DNA of 64,000 nt from Parelaphostrongylus tenuis (lineage: Eukaryota > Nematoda > Chromadorea > Rhabditida > Metastrongylidae): positions 310,001 through 374,000 of the forward strand of contig JAHQIW010000381.1 of NCBI GenBank assembly GCA_019055375.1, in the 5' to 3' direction. The stretch's first letter is position 1; each line of letters starts with the position of its first letter. A model generated the notes under the pieces. The model had not been told where the DNA came from, searched no databases, and saw nothing but the letters and a program-made list of their open reading frames with translations. Positions 51,901 to 58,850 of the stretch are shown in pieces. Made by a program: the position numbers and the translations under genes.

Positions 51901-54900
51901 AGACAGTTCTTTGTTCTGCACATTCACCAAATGATTAGAGCCCATGTGAATGTCTTTCAGCTCTTTATCGATCGTGAAAAAGTGTTTTCGTAACAAATGC
52001 TACCAGAGTAGCTTTAATCGCTAACACATCTGATGCTATAACGACACTGAAGTGTCCATAGTCTCCAGATAGCGTATGCCTAGCTCCGTACATACAGTGC
52101 TATAGTTTCGACTTCCATAACTACTTTTCAAGCCCGTTAACTCCTTTTTAGGCATTTTCCCATCATGAGGACGAAATAATACAACGACGATCCCAGGAAT
52201 AACTCAAAGCCCAACTCTCTCTAACCCTCGGCATGATTAAAAAAAACGCAAAATTCCTAACAAACTGCCTTTTTCTATAATTAAAACTTGCACGAGGTTG
52301 GTGCGTCTTCTTTCTCAGAATTCGAGGGCTAACGTTTTTGAGAAGTTTCTCACGGTATGTCACATAAAGCTGGTGACCTCTCTCTATAAGTATTAGAAGC
52401 GCCCTGATTGAGGCGGGATCGCCGAAACGTCAGCCATCAAATCTTGAGAAAGAAGACGTACACACCTCGCGCGAGTTCTTATTCAAGAAAAGGACATCAA
52501 CTCATTGATCTTTCATCATTCCTCTGTGTTCAAGCTACGTCTGAGAAAAAGACCAGCAGCATTAACTGTGGCTGGCTATCCTGTACAGCAAATGAGAGTG
52601 AATTAAGTGAGATCTATTCCCAATCGGTGAAAGTGACCCAAAAAAAATTGTTTTATAAATTCGATAACATCGGCTTCAACGGCAGATTTATCCAAAATTC
52701 GGTGATATTGGACGTAATTTAGAAGAATTTTCCGTCAGAAAGAGGAATGAGAAGAAAAATCAAGCACTTTTCCATCATGGAAAATCATTTCTTGTCGAGT
52801 ACAATCGTCTACATATTTGCGAATCAAGTGACGAGGGACTCATATGGATAACATTTCACATATAAAAAATATTAGAAAAAAGTATTCTGTACTGCCTATA
52901 AAAACTGCCTTGCTCATGTGAAGAGGTGATTCAGTTGTACGCTGGAAAAACCTTGGTAATCGCGCTCGAGGTAGATAGAAATCGCCTATGAGGAAATACA
53001 TGAGCAAATCGACTACATCGCTAAACATTTAGAATGGAAACGTTTTTCTTCATGGCTGGCGAGCCAAGAAGGATCAGAATGAACACTAAGAGATGTTTTA
53101 TCAACACATTTTGGACAATACGGGCACTTTGGCGTGGATACGCGACTGAACAGAATTCTAAATGCGCCAAAGGATTGGCTCCTCTTCCTGGCCTACAATT
53201 TCTGTTGTACTTTTTCTTTCTTTTTCTCAAAACTGAACAATAAAAGGATTTTATCAGGAAATACAGTGGGCTTCACGGTTCATATCAAGTGATTTCGCTG
53301 CTCATAGATATGGCGCTTCAACCAACGGTTCGGCATCCATTGAAGGCCAATCTGAAAAACGCCGTAGAGACTTAAGCGAGTGCCATACTTACCTACCAGT
53401 CACTATGAACTAAGATCCCATTGTCAGGACATCCCTGATAAGAAAAGTATTCCACTTCGATCACGTTTATTAATTAGTTGGTGTTCCAAGCACTCAAATG
53501 TTCGCTTGGAGTCTTACCAATTTTCTGAGTGCTTCCTTACTAACATTCACTTGGTGCACCTCGTACAATGATTTTTCACCCAAACCATAACCGAAGGGAT
53601 GTGTCTAACTATCGCAGTTATTGAGCTTACCTAAGTTGTCCATAGAACGGATATCGAGAACTTTGAATAGAATACTGCAAAAACAGAGTTTGACTGGTTA
53701 CGCCGTTCATATGCACCAGTAATTTTGCTAATGGAAATTCATCAGAAACACCATTTTTGAGTTTCCCATTGACTTACCTTCTACCAACTTTTACCAGATG
53801 TATCTAACTTTCGACATGCGAATACACCGGCGAAACGAATCTATATGGGCTTATCGACTACAAAGTCATGCCGCCCTACATAGAATTCCTGCTGAGTGAT
53901 ATCGAAACTGTCTTCTGGTTACAGCTCATTTATCGGTCGTTTAGAACCCTCAATAGAAAAGAACAGATAGCAGAACACCGTGTTGTCAGACGTTTTCGCC
54001 ATCACATTGCAGTAATTACAAAATTTACATACGCCAGTGGCCTATTCTATCAAATTCACAGTTTGTCAATAAAATCTCCATCTTTCTAAGAAAAGTCGCA
54101 GTAGAAACAGCGCTCAAAATGTCAAATAAAGAAGCTCTAATAAAGCAAAAATTATTTCAGAATGCAAAAAAGCAATGAATTATACTTTTCGCTACAAGTG
54201 CTTGTTTAAGACCACGCTCAAATTTCAATATGCGCCATAATCATTTTTTGAGCCATGCATGTGTTCTTTTATAGGGCAACTTATATGGCCCGACACACGT
54301 GCTTCGACCTTGACAGCCTCGTCGGTAGGACAGTACCCTTCGTCTTTTTTTAGCCACTGCTCTGAGGGAAAACCAACCCCTCTATAGTGGAAAGTTCGTT
54401 TTCGCCAACTTATATAGAGGTTGAGTTTTCCACGAGAGGATTGATTAAATAAAGGCGAAGGGTACCGCCCGACCGACGAGGCTGTCAAGGCCGAAACACG
54501 TGCATCGGGCTCTATAAATTGCCCTATAACAGACCACATGCGTGGCTCAAAAAAAATGATTATCAGGCAATTATGAATTAGACTGCAAACAGGTCTGAAT
54601 AATTCTTAGTCACCAAAAGAATCATAGTGTGAGGGTAGCAAATTGAATTACATACTTATGTATATAAATCACATCGCACGTTTCATCAGGATGTCAAATG
54701 AACATGTGGAAAACAAAACAAAGAAGGAATTGTATAGAAGAAGAACATTTATCTAAATTCGGCCCGCATTCAGTACTCTCTGTTGAGCCAACGTCACTTG
54801 GCGAGCCTCAAAATTCGCAGAGATTTACTCAATGTGTACTCCACAGCTCCGCTATGCAAGAAATATGGAAATTGAAGCCCTATTTAGGCCGCAAATTTTG

Positions 54901-57017
54901 CTCAGCTTTCAGAAAGCTCATTGTAGATATTATTTGAATAAGGACAGCACAGAAATCATACCTGAAGCTTGACCGCACAGTTCAGATAATCGAAAACTGC
55001 CTCTTCTAGATGGAGGATAACGTTTAAAGCGAAATAGACAATAATTAAATGAAAATAGCCGATTACAAATGGACAATGGAAATACTACAGTGAACTCCAA
55101 GAGGACAGGAGTCATCTAGAGCAACCATCAACAAGACGTGTGCACGTATTTAAGCTAGCTTCAACCAGCTGTACTCCGTGTTTCAAACGTTTGATAAATC
55201 AAGATGCCACACTTGAAAACCGTCATTTTGGACGACGAAGTTGCGAGGAAGGTAAACGAATAGGAAAGTGTTCGAGTTCGTGTTATTTATGAAGATGGTG
55301 ACCTAAGCGTCGCCTTAAGCAATGCATGAGTGTCTCCACCTTCGCATCAAGACACCTTCTTTTTGCTTTTTTTTTATTTGAACGCTCAATCTCAACTGTG
55401 ATCTGATGGATCATGATCTTTTCATTTTTTGGAAAATAGTTTTAAATAGGTTAGTCAGACTCAAATCTAAAGAATACGCCGTACCCTCGTACTTCTACTC
55501 GTTATACAGTCTAAATTTTGAAATCTTGAGTGTGCTTATGCATAGCTGAAGATTAAAAAAGAAAAGCAGAAGAATGAGGTAAAAGTTTTACACAAAACGA
55601 AATTTACTTGAAATACTGCTTTATAACACTTTTATCCGTTCTCCATTAATCATACAAGCTTAAATAAAAGTAACAATAACCTTTGAAGACCAGCTCTGAT
55701 AGCACTCGTGCAGAAGGCAGCGAGAGATTCATCATGTACACGCCGTCTTCGTAGTTGGACGGTGAGTCGCGGTGAAGTCGACTACCTTGAAAGGCTCTAG
55801 CTTCAAAGAAGATGAGTTGAAATTCAATAAACGATACAGATACATTCATCTTTCCCTATATAATTGAAGAAATGCCTTATAGAGACAGCAATGCTTAAAG
55901 ATGTCGAGAATTCTGAAGTTTAGAATTCAATTTATTTGATTGCCTATGCGGTGGTATGATGCTACAATATACCCAATAATGTAGAGTGGTGTGCAAAAAC
56001 ATTCAAGTCAGCTGGAATCTGAACCCAGATTTCACCTTATCCGGAGGCGCGTGGCTGAACCGTTGCACTATGATTCTGAAGTTCTTGAATTTCTCAAGTA
56101 AAGCAACTATGGGACCATTGTTCCGTATGTTCATCTTTGTCTTGTGAATGTGCCAAGTCATAACTGACTAGAATAAGCATGCTGATGAAGGGTTCTTGCC
56201 GTAGTTATTTCTTCGCTGCTCTACTGACAGCTTATGAAGACGTATATAAACCAATCGCAGAAAAATTAGTGGGAAAACCAGTACTAAAAGGTAAATTAGA
56301 GTCACGTGTTCTTACAGCTATAGTCAGAGATACTAAGACTTTCTCGCGCTCCAGAGATTTGTCTATTTTGTGTGGTTGCCGGCCAAGTAGTGGGAAACAC
56401 TATGATGAGCGCAGTCGAATCTTTTTAGGTAATCCATTAGACCCCATTCATTTCCAGCATGTCAGCCTTTTAATAAGGCGTGACGTCGGAAGGCGATTTT
56501 TATGCGCACAAAATCAGTATTTATTAAGCCCTAACAATCAATAAAGACGCGGCAAACTAGTTTTTTTCGTTTCGCTCGGAAAACAGAAACTTCAGGTAAG
56601 AAAAAAACAGGCTCCAAGAAGCAAAATTGCGCTCTAATCAACTGGAGCATGTACCGAAATCACTACACGTCATTATGGAGAGTCCAGGCGCTATCGACAT
56701 TATATTATTTGAAAAGCGGTATGTTAAGAAAGTCCAAGTTTTCAAGGCTTTTATTTTACCATACTCTAGGTGGATGAAAACGTTCAGGCCAGAAATTGGA
56801 AGGTGGCGTGGATACTCATGTCGTCATTTGCCAGTTGATTTTTGCTGGAGAAGAAGCTGCTTACCGGCACTTCCCCAGTCACGATTCGCCAAATTATTGT
56901 ACCAGCCGTCATATCGTTGAAATTCCTGCGTTCGCAACGCTTCTGAGAATAGCTGATAAAAGAAAAGAAAAGGAAGAATGAAAGAGAACACAAAACATTC
57001 CAAGCTTTGAATTGCAT
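10064..57017 (-). CDS. bli-3: Dual oxidase (Duox), BLI-3-like, about 37 exons
   Basis: This multi-domain membrane enzyme oxidises NADPH in the cytosol, passes electrons through two haems and makes extracellular superoxide/hydrogen peroxide. In nematodes the family (C. elegans BLI-3) supplies peroxide for tyrosine cross-linking of cuticle collagens. The coding exons I traced total about 4,414 nt, roughly 1,470 residues, against about 1,500 for BLI-3. All splice phases are compatible. Domain order from high to low coordinate is peroxidase (56942-35530), TM1 (33505-31535), linker and EF-hand region (30831-26655), haem-binding membrane core (25937-21075), FAD/NADPH reductase (17692-10064). The stop is the TGA at 10066-10064 after FETF. 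The start is uncertain: the best candidate is the ATG at 57017, which opens a signal peptide but is one base out of frame, or an exon beyond 56942 that I did not find. Exon 46795..46881 also lacks one base. Intron expansion by repeats makes the gene about 47 kb. Confidence 0.95.
10900..11730. repeat. Degenerate copies of the long-inverted-repeat family (last Duox intron)
   Basis: Pieces such as TTTCGCTGGATAGAGCTTTT at 10903 and repeated segments of the form 'ACTATAAAGGCCTTTTCAAA' (11325-11345, with variants near 11520 and 11680) resemble parts of the better copies at 15464-16189 and 23323-24300. Terminal ends cannot be placed. Confidence 0.4.
12076..12265. mobile_element. Small foldback element (MITE-like), about 190 bp
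   Basis: The left arm (12078-12106) reads TCAATCGATTATTTTGAGAC then CTCGCTC. The right arm (12234-12262) reads GAGCGAGGTCTCAAAATAGT then CGATGAAAG. These are about 28-bp inverted repeats with few mismatches around a non-coding core. Related ends are visible near 22907 (CTTTCAATCGACTGTTTTTC) and 26545-26570 (AACGAGGTTCTAAAAATAGT then CGATTGAAAG). Confidence 0.65.
12612..13348 (-). other. Duox intron, nothing recognised
   Basis: This intron lies between exons 13349..13504 and 12480..12611. Several minus-strand frames of 89-95 codons overlap it but show no family features and are not needed for the Duox reading. Confidence 0.5.
15464..16189. mobile_element. Long-inverted-repeat element (foldback family L)
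   Basis: The left arm begins TTCGGGAACAAATGAAGAAA and continues through a CGCTGGACAAGA segment and a CATTTGAAAGCTTAAATCTC segment. The right arm carries the same blocks in reverse order and orientation (GAGATTCAAACATTT..., TCTTGTCCAGCAAAAAGAG, TTCGTTTGCCCTCGGATAAC). Arms of roughly 150-200 bp flank a non-coding centre. The element lies in the Duox intron 14024-16384. No transposase frame is present, so this is a non-autonomous element. Confidence 0.7.
16655..17109. mobile_element. Foldback element of family G (GCCACGCATG ends), with an internal duplicate
   Basis: The left end TTTTTTGAGCCACGCATG is repeated inverted at the right end CATGCGTGGCTCAAAAAA. Inner arms (CGTTTCGATCTTGCGATCTC / GACGAGATCGTAAGATCGAA) also pair. 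A block of about 63 bp starting AAAAAATGATTATCAAGCAT at 16787 recurs directly after the right end at 17104. Family members are at 34783-35078, 44425-44490 (one arm) and 54236-54566. No coding capacity is seen. Confidence 0.7.
17984..18700. mobile_element. Long-inverted-repeat element (family L), truncated left end
   Basis: The left arm has CCGCTGGGCAAGAGGTTTTC then AAAGAGTGTTAGTAATCACT then GAAAGCTCAGATCTCTAGCT. The right end has GATCGCTGTTTCATTTGTTC then CTGGAAACGG, matching the inverted outer end of the other copies. The centre is non-coding. Confidence 0.6.
19088..19390 (+). repeat. SINE-like repeat of family 2 (tRNA-like head)
   Basis: The head reads TCGCGCAGTGGTTCAAGATG, with a B-box-like segment CAATGGTTCAAGCCCGCGCT. 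The body contains ATGGCCCACCAAGCC, a CTTGTCTGGGAGAAT segment and GGCCACCGCAGATGACTC. The end is GAGCTTTATGCTTTATCC. The same order of blocks occurs at 21245-21550 and 36120-36400 (minus) and 58636-58850 (plus). Confidence 0.7.
21245..21550 (-). repeat. SINE-like repeat of family 2
   Basis: Read on the minus strand it begins ATGTGGCGCAGTGGTTAGAG (A box) and has GATCAGTGGTTCAATCTCGC (B box). It continues with CATGGCTCGCCAAGCCATCC, GTCTGGGAGGATGAGCAGCA and GGCCACCGCGAGTCATTG, and ends in an AT-rich tail containing TTTATCCCTTATCTTTATTT. This is the best-preserved copy in the window. It lies in the Duox intron between exons 22182..22251 and 21075..21195. Confidence 0.75.
21609..21636. repeat. TA microsatellite
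   Basis: An AT dinucleotide run of about 28 bp lies just beyond the head of the family 2 SINE copy at 21245-21550. Confidence 0.95.
22907..23205. repeat. Possible diverged foldback element
   Basis: The left edge (CTTTCAATCGACTGTTTTTC then AAAACCTCGC) resembles the outer arm of the element at 12076-12265. An inner segment GGCGGTCTCACTCGTCTCCT then CAGAGC resembles one at about 26350-26385. The right boundary is uncertain. Confidence 0.4.
23323..24300. mobile_element. Long-inverted-repeat element (family L), best copy
   Basis: The outer ends are GGTTATAAGGGTACAAATGA and, inverted, TTTTTTTTGTCTTATAACC. The next block inwards, CCTCATTCGCTGTACAAGAA then TAGCAGTGTTAGTAATCATT, is mirrored near the right end by AATGATCACTAACACTCGCA and CTGCACAACGAATGAGG. 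The element is about 980 bp with a non-coding centre including a C tract. It lies in the Duox intron 22446-24647. The ends define the family and no transposase is present. Confidence 0.75.
23769..23783. repeat. Poly-C tract
   Basis: A run of about 15 C bases lies inside the long-inverted-repeat element. Such tracts are sequencing trouble spots. Confidence 0.95.
26330..26572. repeat. Possible copy of the diverged foldback element
   Basis: GGCGGTTTCGCCCGCTTCGT then CAGAGCC on the left and AACGAGGTTCTAAAAATAGT then CGATTGAAAG on the right resemble the element near 22907-23205. It lies between Duox exons 26655..26824 and 25738..25937. Confidence 0.4.
26655..30831 (-). other. bli-3: Duox exons: cytosolic linker and EF-hand region
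   Basis: The exons are 30707..30831, 30250..30333, 29617..29751, 29425..29555, 29196..29332, 27985..28158, 27063..27186 and 26655..26824. They include FEWLQECHVRQVIVEI, a RKPRGGVLRKI motif, HDLVLRLPSDKHLPDF, a FFREAYARAF helix, the first EF-hand-like unit (HELAQAIGMRETDMFVQRMF then ITSHSSSDMVTFAEFL) and a second (FAMCDVHGRGRVRRCEF). Both calcium loops are degenerate: the first lacks the Asp residues at loop positions 1, 3 and 5, and the second keeps only the first Asp and the last Glu. The last exon leads into the next membrane helix (HIAILFIFCCVNIIVFLERF). The acceptor of exon 30250..30333 is TTAAG. It was chosen because it alone keeps the frame and matches the family alignment (NAK joined to VTVFHS). 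Confidence 0.88.
28824..28930. repeat. Weakly conserved ~100-bp repeat
   Basis: ACCCTTTCACGAGCGTGACC, followed by GCATGTACACATTTCGATTA, resembles segments at 43155-43260 (ACCCTTTCGCGACGACACGT, then GTATGTGCAGATTTCGGCAC) and 58500-58610 (ACATGTACAGATTTCGATGC). Similarity is partial and boundaries are unclear. Confidence 0.35.
31535..33505 (-). other. bli-3: Duox exons: end of the ectodomain and first transmembrane helix
   Basis: The exons are 33379..33505, 33003..33060, 32114..32212 and 31535..31660. They read RFWFENRQNGLFTDKEIDEI, then VFYFKEGDPCPQPFQVNATG, then CVPFMRFDHFTGNEVTYIF. This runs into a hydrophobic helix (IFTLIGLGCIPLICFGIGYM) and a basic stop-transfer stretch QRRRR. This is the boundary between the extracellular peroxidase domain and the cytosolic linker, as in all Duox proteins. 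The first exon here uses a GAG acceptor. Confidence 0.9.
33944..34006. repeat. TA-rich microsatellite
   Basis: An AT/ATAC/ATGT dinucleotide-type tract of about 63 bp lies in the Duox intron 33506-35529. Frames read through it are artefacts. Confidence 0.95.
34783..35078. mobile_element. Foldback element of family G
   Basis: The left arm TGAGCCCACTTGTCGTATGG then TCTGTTAAATGGGCT is mirrored by AGCCCATTTAACAGACCACA then TGACAAGTTGGCTCA. Inner arms share GAGTCTCGTCAATCGGGCAG with the copy at 16655-17109. The element is about 295 bp with no coding content. Confidence 0.7.
35290..35359 (+). repeat. tRNA-like head of SINE-like family 1
   Basis: It reads GCGTCGATAGTGCAACGGTT through to AAGTGGTTCGAATCCCAACT then GACAC, followed by AAAAGTTTTTGCACACCACT, the family's 3' tail. 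Acceptor, D- and T-arm positions are recognisable but several pairs are lost, so it is not a working tRNA. Confidence 0.65.
36120..36400 (-). repeat. SINE-like repeat of family 2
   Basis: On the minus strand the head is ATGTGGTGCAATGGTTAAAA. The body has CATGACTTAGCAAGCCATCC, CTTGTCTGGGAGGATAAACA and, near the end, GAGAGCTTAATCCTTTATAG. The order of blocks is the same as at 21245-21550. Confidence 0.65.
36701..37212 (+). mobile_element. Degenerate mariner-family element
   Basis: The left end TACTACGGTTGGAAAGAAAG is the same as in the copy at 1641-2205. The right end (37190-37212) carries a decayed inverted version. Between them, broken frames match the N-terminal transposase segment (a TTGACCTCGAAGACAAGCCT block is shared exactly with the first copy). 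It has no catalytic part and is about 0.5 kb. Confidence 0.7.
37990..40190. repeat. Cluster of decayed long-inverted-repeat (family L) fragments
   Basis: Recognisable blocks include TAATCATTCGAAAGCTTGAA (38027), TCGATCTCATTCGCTGGAGA (39490) and, inverted, TTACTAACGCTTTCATAAAA with CAGTGAATGAGATCGG near 40105-40150. Several nested or overlapping copies seem to be present, so single elements cannot be bounded. Confidence 0.5.
41288..41357 (-). repeat. tRNA-like head of SINE-like family 1
   Basis: On the minus strand it folds as a full cloverleaf: acceptor GCGTCGG/CTGACGC, D arm GTGC/GCAT, anticodon arm CGCTC/GAGTG with loop CCGGAAA, and T arm around TTCGAAT. Position 33 of the loop is C instead of the near-invariant U, so it should not act as a tRNA. 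It is flanked by a GACCGCCACTTGCGGTGGTA tail at 41221. Confidence 0.7.
43155..43260. repeat. Weakly conserved ~100-bp repeat
   Basis: It resembles 28824-28930 and 58500-58610 in the ACCCTTTCGCGACGACACGT start and in GTATGTGCAGATTTCGGCAC. It is low-similarity. Confidence 0.35.
43426..43496 (-). repeat. tRNA-like head of SINE-like family 1, with tail repeat to 43706
   Basis: On the minus strand this is a complete 71-nt cloverleaf: GCGTCGG/CTGACGC acceptor, GTGC-AACGGTTA-GCAT D arm, CGCTC-CCGGAAA-GAGTG anticodon arm, and CTGGG-TTCGAAT-CCCGG T arm. Loop position 33 is C. The tail sequence (GGTATGATGTTATAGTATAC then CCAATAATGTGGAGTGCTGT) is present at 43655-43706, and its last part again precedes the head at 43396. 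A nested or tandem arrangement is likely. It sits just below Duox exon 43823..43957. Confidence 0.75.
44425..44490. repeat. Single arm of a family G foldback element
   Basis: GTATCGGGCGCTATAAGCCA followed by CCCTATAACAGGCCACATGA matches the right inner arm of the copy at 54236-54566. The other arm is missing. Confidence 0.5.
45254..45829. mobile_element. Long-inverted-repeat element (family L)
   Basis: The left end GTTACCCGGGAACAAATGGA with CGATTTCATTCGCTGGACAA is mirrored by CCGGCAAATGAGATCGG and TTTTTCATTTGCTCGCGGAT then AAC on the right. The element is about 576 bp with a non-coding centre. It lies in the Duox intron 44281-46794. Confidence 0.7.
46795..46881 (-). other. bli-3: Duox peroxidase exon with an apparent one-base deletion
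   Basis: The exon opens with LGDSRVNENPGLLS in the frame set by the previous exon, then runs into a stop two codons on. The next frame over continues with GIILYRWHNILAQ, exactly as the family requires, and joins the next exon in phase. The break falls at TCTTTGGAATAATT, where one extra T would restore the conserved Phe-Gly. The exon is 87 nt, whereas the flanking splice phases call for 88. Confidence 0.85.
50299..51047. mobile_element. Long-inverted-repeat element (family L)
   Basis: The left end GTTATTTAGGTACAAATAAA with TTTGTAATCATTCGAAAACT is mirrored by TCGAATGATTGTTAGCAATC and TTTTTTCATTTCTTACCGGA then TAAC. The element is about 750 bp with a non-coding centre. It lies in the Duox intron 48671-51159. 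Confidence 0.7.
52287..52478. mobile_element. Foldback element with GTCTTCTTTCTCA arms
   Basis: The left arm GAGGTTGGTGCGTCTTCTTT then CTCA is mirrored at the right by TGAGAAAGAAGACGTACACA then CCTCGCG. The centre contains GGCGGGATCGCCGAAACGTC. A related single arm (GTGTCGTACGTCTTCTTTCT) occurs near 41017. It is non-coding. Confidence 0.55.
54236..54566. mobile_element. Foldback element of family G, near-perfect arms
   Basis: The outer ends TAATCATTTTTTGAGCCATG and CATGCGTGGCTCAAAAAAAA then TGATTA pair. Inner arms (GACACACGTGCTTCGACCTT then GACAGCCTCGTCGG, and CCGACGAGGCTGTCAAGGCC then GAAACACGTGCATC) also pair over some 35 bp. The element is about 330 bp, non-coding and apparently recent. 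Confidence 0.75.
56004..56075 (-). repeat. Decayed tRNA-like head of SINE-like family 1
   Basis: On the minus strand TAGTGCAACGGTTCAGCCAC then GCGCCTCCGGATAAGGTGAA and CTGGGTTCAGATTCCAGCTG are the D, anticodon and T regions. The tail (TATACCCAATAATGTAGAGT then GGTGTGC) lies at 55970-55996. Pairing is much eroded. It lies in the Duox intron between 56865 and 55785. Confidence 0.6.
56943..57017 (-). other. bli-3: Candidate Duox signal peptide, one base out of frame with the mature N terminus
   Basis: From the ATG at 57017 the minus strand reads a 25-residue segment beginning MQFKAWNVL, with a phenylalanine/leucine/serine-rich core (SLSFFLFFSFIS) and ending YSQ. This is a near-ideal secretion signal directly upstream of the mature Duox N terminus, yet the frame is off by one base. 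Either a base is missing in one of the T/C runs, or this is only the pyrimidine tract before the TTCTCAG acceptor at 56943 and the true first exon lies further right. With one base restored, the whole protein would be about 1,496 residues. Confidence 0.4.
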
Positions 57018-58635
57018 CGCTGTATCTTCTTCTGTCACACTTATGGCTTTGCTAGTGTGTAAAAAAGGTCAAGACTCACAAAAATGGTAAAGACTGATAC
57101 ATGACAAAAAAGCATGGCGAAGGCATGACAGTCGATTTGAGAAAAAACTTTTTAAGAATCGTTTTTGCCTGATGAAAATCATGTAAGGTTTCTTTTTTCT
57201 GGAATTTTAAAAATAAGTCTACGTTTCAGACAAACTCAAACAAAGTTCCCATCTATCGAGAGTCAGCTACTGCTACTTGGCGTACCTGAGCAAAGAGTAC
57301 CAATTAAATCCAGCAGAAGGATGATTGGAACAGGCCCACTGACTGATCTCAACGCTGGAATCATCGCAGCGTACTACAGATCTGAAAATTCGCGGACAAC
57401 GTATCAATCTCAAAAACTAGCAGGAATTTGGTTATCGATAATATCTGCTAGAAGGAACCAAAAAGAAGTACATTTAAAGCAAAGAACACTACGGAATCGA
57501 TGTTAGAACCTGCTTGCTCTTTATTAAATGCTCAACGCAAGTTATCACTAAAACTAGAAACCTTAATTGGTTCTGTTTCCAAGCTAGCGCACTATAATGA
57601 CATGATATATACATGAACTGTGATTCCCCTATATTTTGAACGGTTTAAGAAGATAGAAAATGTAGAATCAAAAAATCATTGGTTACGGATTTAAACGGAG
57701 TTGCTTGAAGAAGCGAAACGATTGGAAGCGTTAAGGCGATCAATGCGGATCTGGTTCTCTTCAGTGCCATCGTATGAACTACTAACTCGCTTTTGAGTTG
57801 TAGATATTCTATCTATTCTTCCAGAGGGGAAGTATAATGAAAAACATCATGTACTTTCATACAAGAAACTGGCACTCAGCCAAGTATTTCAGGGTTTGTA
57901 AAGCCTAATTAACGCTAGTTTCAGAAATGAAAATACGAAGGAAGACCAAAGTGAAGCGCAAACCACCTATAAATAATCGAAAGAGAAGTCTGCTCCGCAA
58001 GATAAGTCCTGCTTGTTGATTATCTTCTTATAGCTTTTTTTTTTGCAATTTCGTAGCTTTCTAAATTCGCTTCAACTCATGCCGACCGTTCTATAAGATG
58101 TATTCTCAGTAACGTCCCAGTCCCTATAAAATGGAAAAGCACTTCATTCTGCAGCAAACAAAATTTGTCAAATGGCTGACCGATTTCAAATAAATATCAG
58201 GTTAAACAAACTTTTGAATTTCTACAAAAACATGAAATGACTGATCAGTGCTACAATCTACAAAATAAAGTCGATTTCTGACGCAATAGGAAACTGTTGT
58301 TCCATAGGGAGTGAAGAAAGTTCCCCTGATCAAACTGATCGATCGTAAAATTACTAGAAAGTGTAAATAAACATCATCTGATTTATTGCAGCGGGAGTAC
58401 TCCATCGAACTTTCTGGAAATCTCAGTTTGCCAGAAGAATTAGCTAAAATGAATTCCACTGCATTAACCTTCGATATACCGTTCTAGTAAAAGTAGATCG
58501 TACTTTGTCTATCCCTTTAGTTCACATAGACACTATAGCATGTACGGCGGATTTTGCAAGACCACATGTACAGATTTCGATGCATGTGTCAGATATGTGC
58601 CCTAAAATTCTACCCACGAAGGTCTATAAAGAGCG
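57018..58635. other. Region upstream of the Duox N terminus, no gene seen
   Basis: It may contain the Duox promoter or an undetected first exon. A 113-codon + frame at 57165-57506 shows no domain. A short ~100-bp repeat similar to those at 28824 and 43155 lies at 58500-58610. Confidence 0.4.
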
Positions 58636-58850
58636 TATGTGGCGCAGTGATTAGAGGTGCTCGGCGTCACACGCAAGATCAATGATCGTTCTCGCGCTCA
58701 TGGCCCACCAAGCCATCCATCCCTCTGGAGTCGGTAAATTGGTACCAGTCGGCTCTCAGATTTGTCTGGGAGGATAAGCAGCACTGTCTCGGTTCAGGGG
58801 GAGGCCACCGTGAGTGATTGTAAAGGCCAGATATGCATTCAATCACCTTA
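58636..58850 (+). repeat. SINE-like repeat of family 2
   Basis: The head is ATGTGGCGCAGTGATTAGAG, with a B-box-like CAATGATCGTTCTCGCGCTC. The body has CATGGCCCACCAAGCCATCC, TTGTCTGGGAGGATAAGCAG and GGCCACCGTGAGTGATTGTA. It has the same block order as the other copies but lacks the AT-rich tail. Confidence 0.7.

Larger units (their letters stand above)
51545..55680 (-). other. Large Duox intron (4.1 kb)
   Basis: It holds foldback elements at 52287-52478 and 54236-54566. Otherwise I see no gene. Several splice-site-like pairs near 53380-53430, 53631-53674 and 53770 give frames with stops or wrong phase and are not Duox exons. Confidence 0.6.
35530..57017 (-). other. bli-3: Duox N-terminal peroxidase-domain exons
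   Basis: The exons in order are 56865..56942, 55681..55785, 51491..51544, 51160..51248, 48575..48670, 47377..47492, 47184..47272, 46795..46881, 44202..44280, 43823..43957, 42577..42671, 42324..42433, 41818..41987, 35530..35678. Landmarks are EFQRYDGWYNNLAN, SRLHRDSPSNYEDGVYMMN, MFAFFSQVVAYEIM, NERTAWIDGSFVYS, PDRLFLLGDSRVNENPGL, LYRWHNILAQ, AAFRFPHSIVPPAMILR, RLCQNWWNAQDIV, SIMRGRDNGLPSYN and LYGGDINYLDAYVGGML. By comparison with animal peroxidases, the His of FRFPHS corresponds to the proximal haem ligand and RWHN to the REHN segment. The position of the usual distal His (in the FFSQVVAYE segment) is not histidine, as in other Duox proteins. The exon at 46795..46881 is frame-broken. Confidence 0.92.

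Noticed and set aside
53631..53674. Splice-bounded 44-nt minus segment reading ILFKVLDIRSMDNL, considered as a Duox exon
   Set aside because: Its length breaks the phase, and exon 51491..51544 fills the gap correctly with the expected AFFS sequence.
54930..55115. Minus frame reading YPPSRRGSFRLSELCGQASG before a donor, considered as the third Duox exon
   Set aside because: No acceptor gives the needed phase, and the residues do not match the family as well as 51491..51544.
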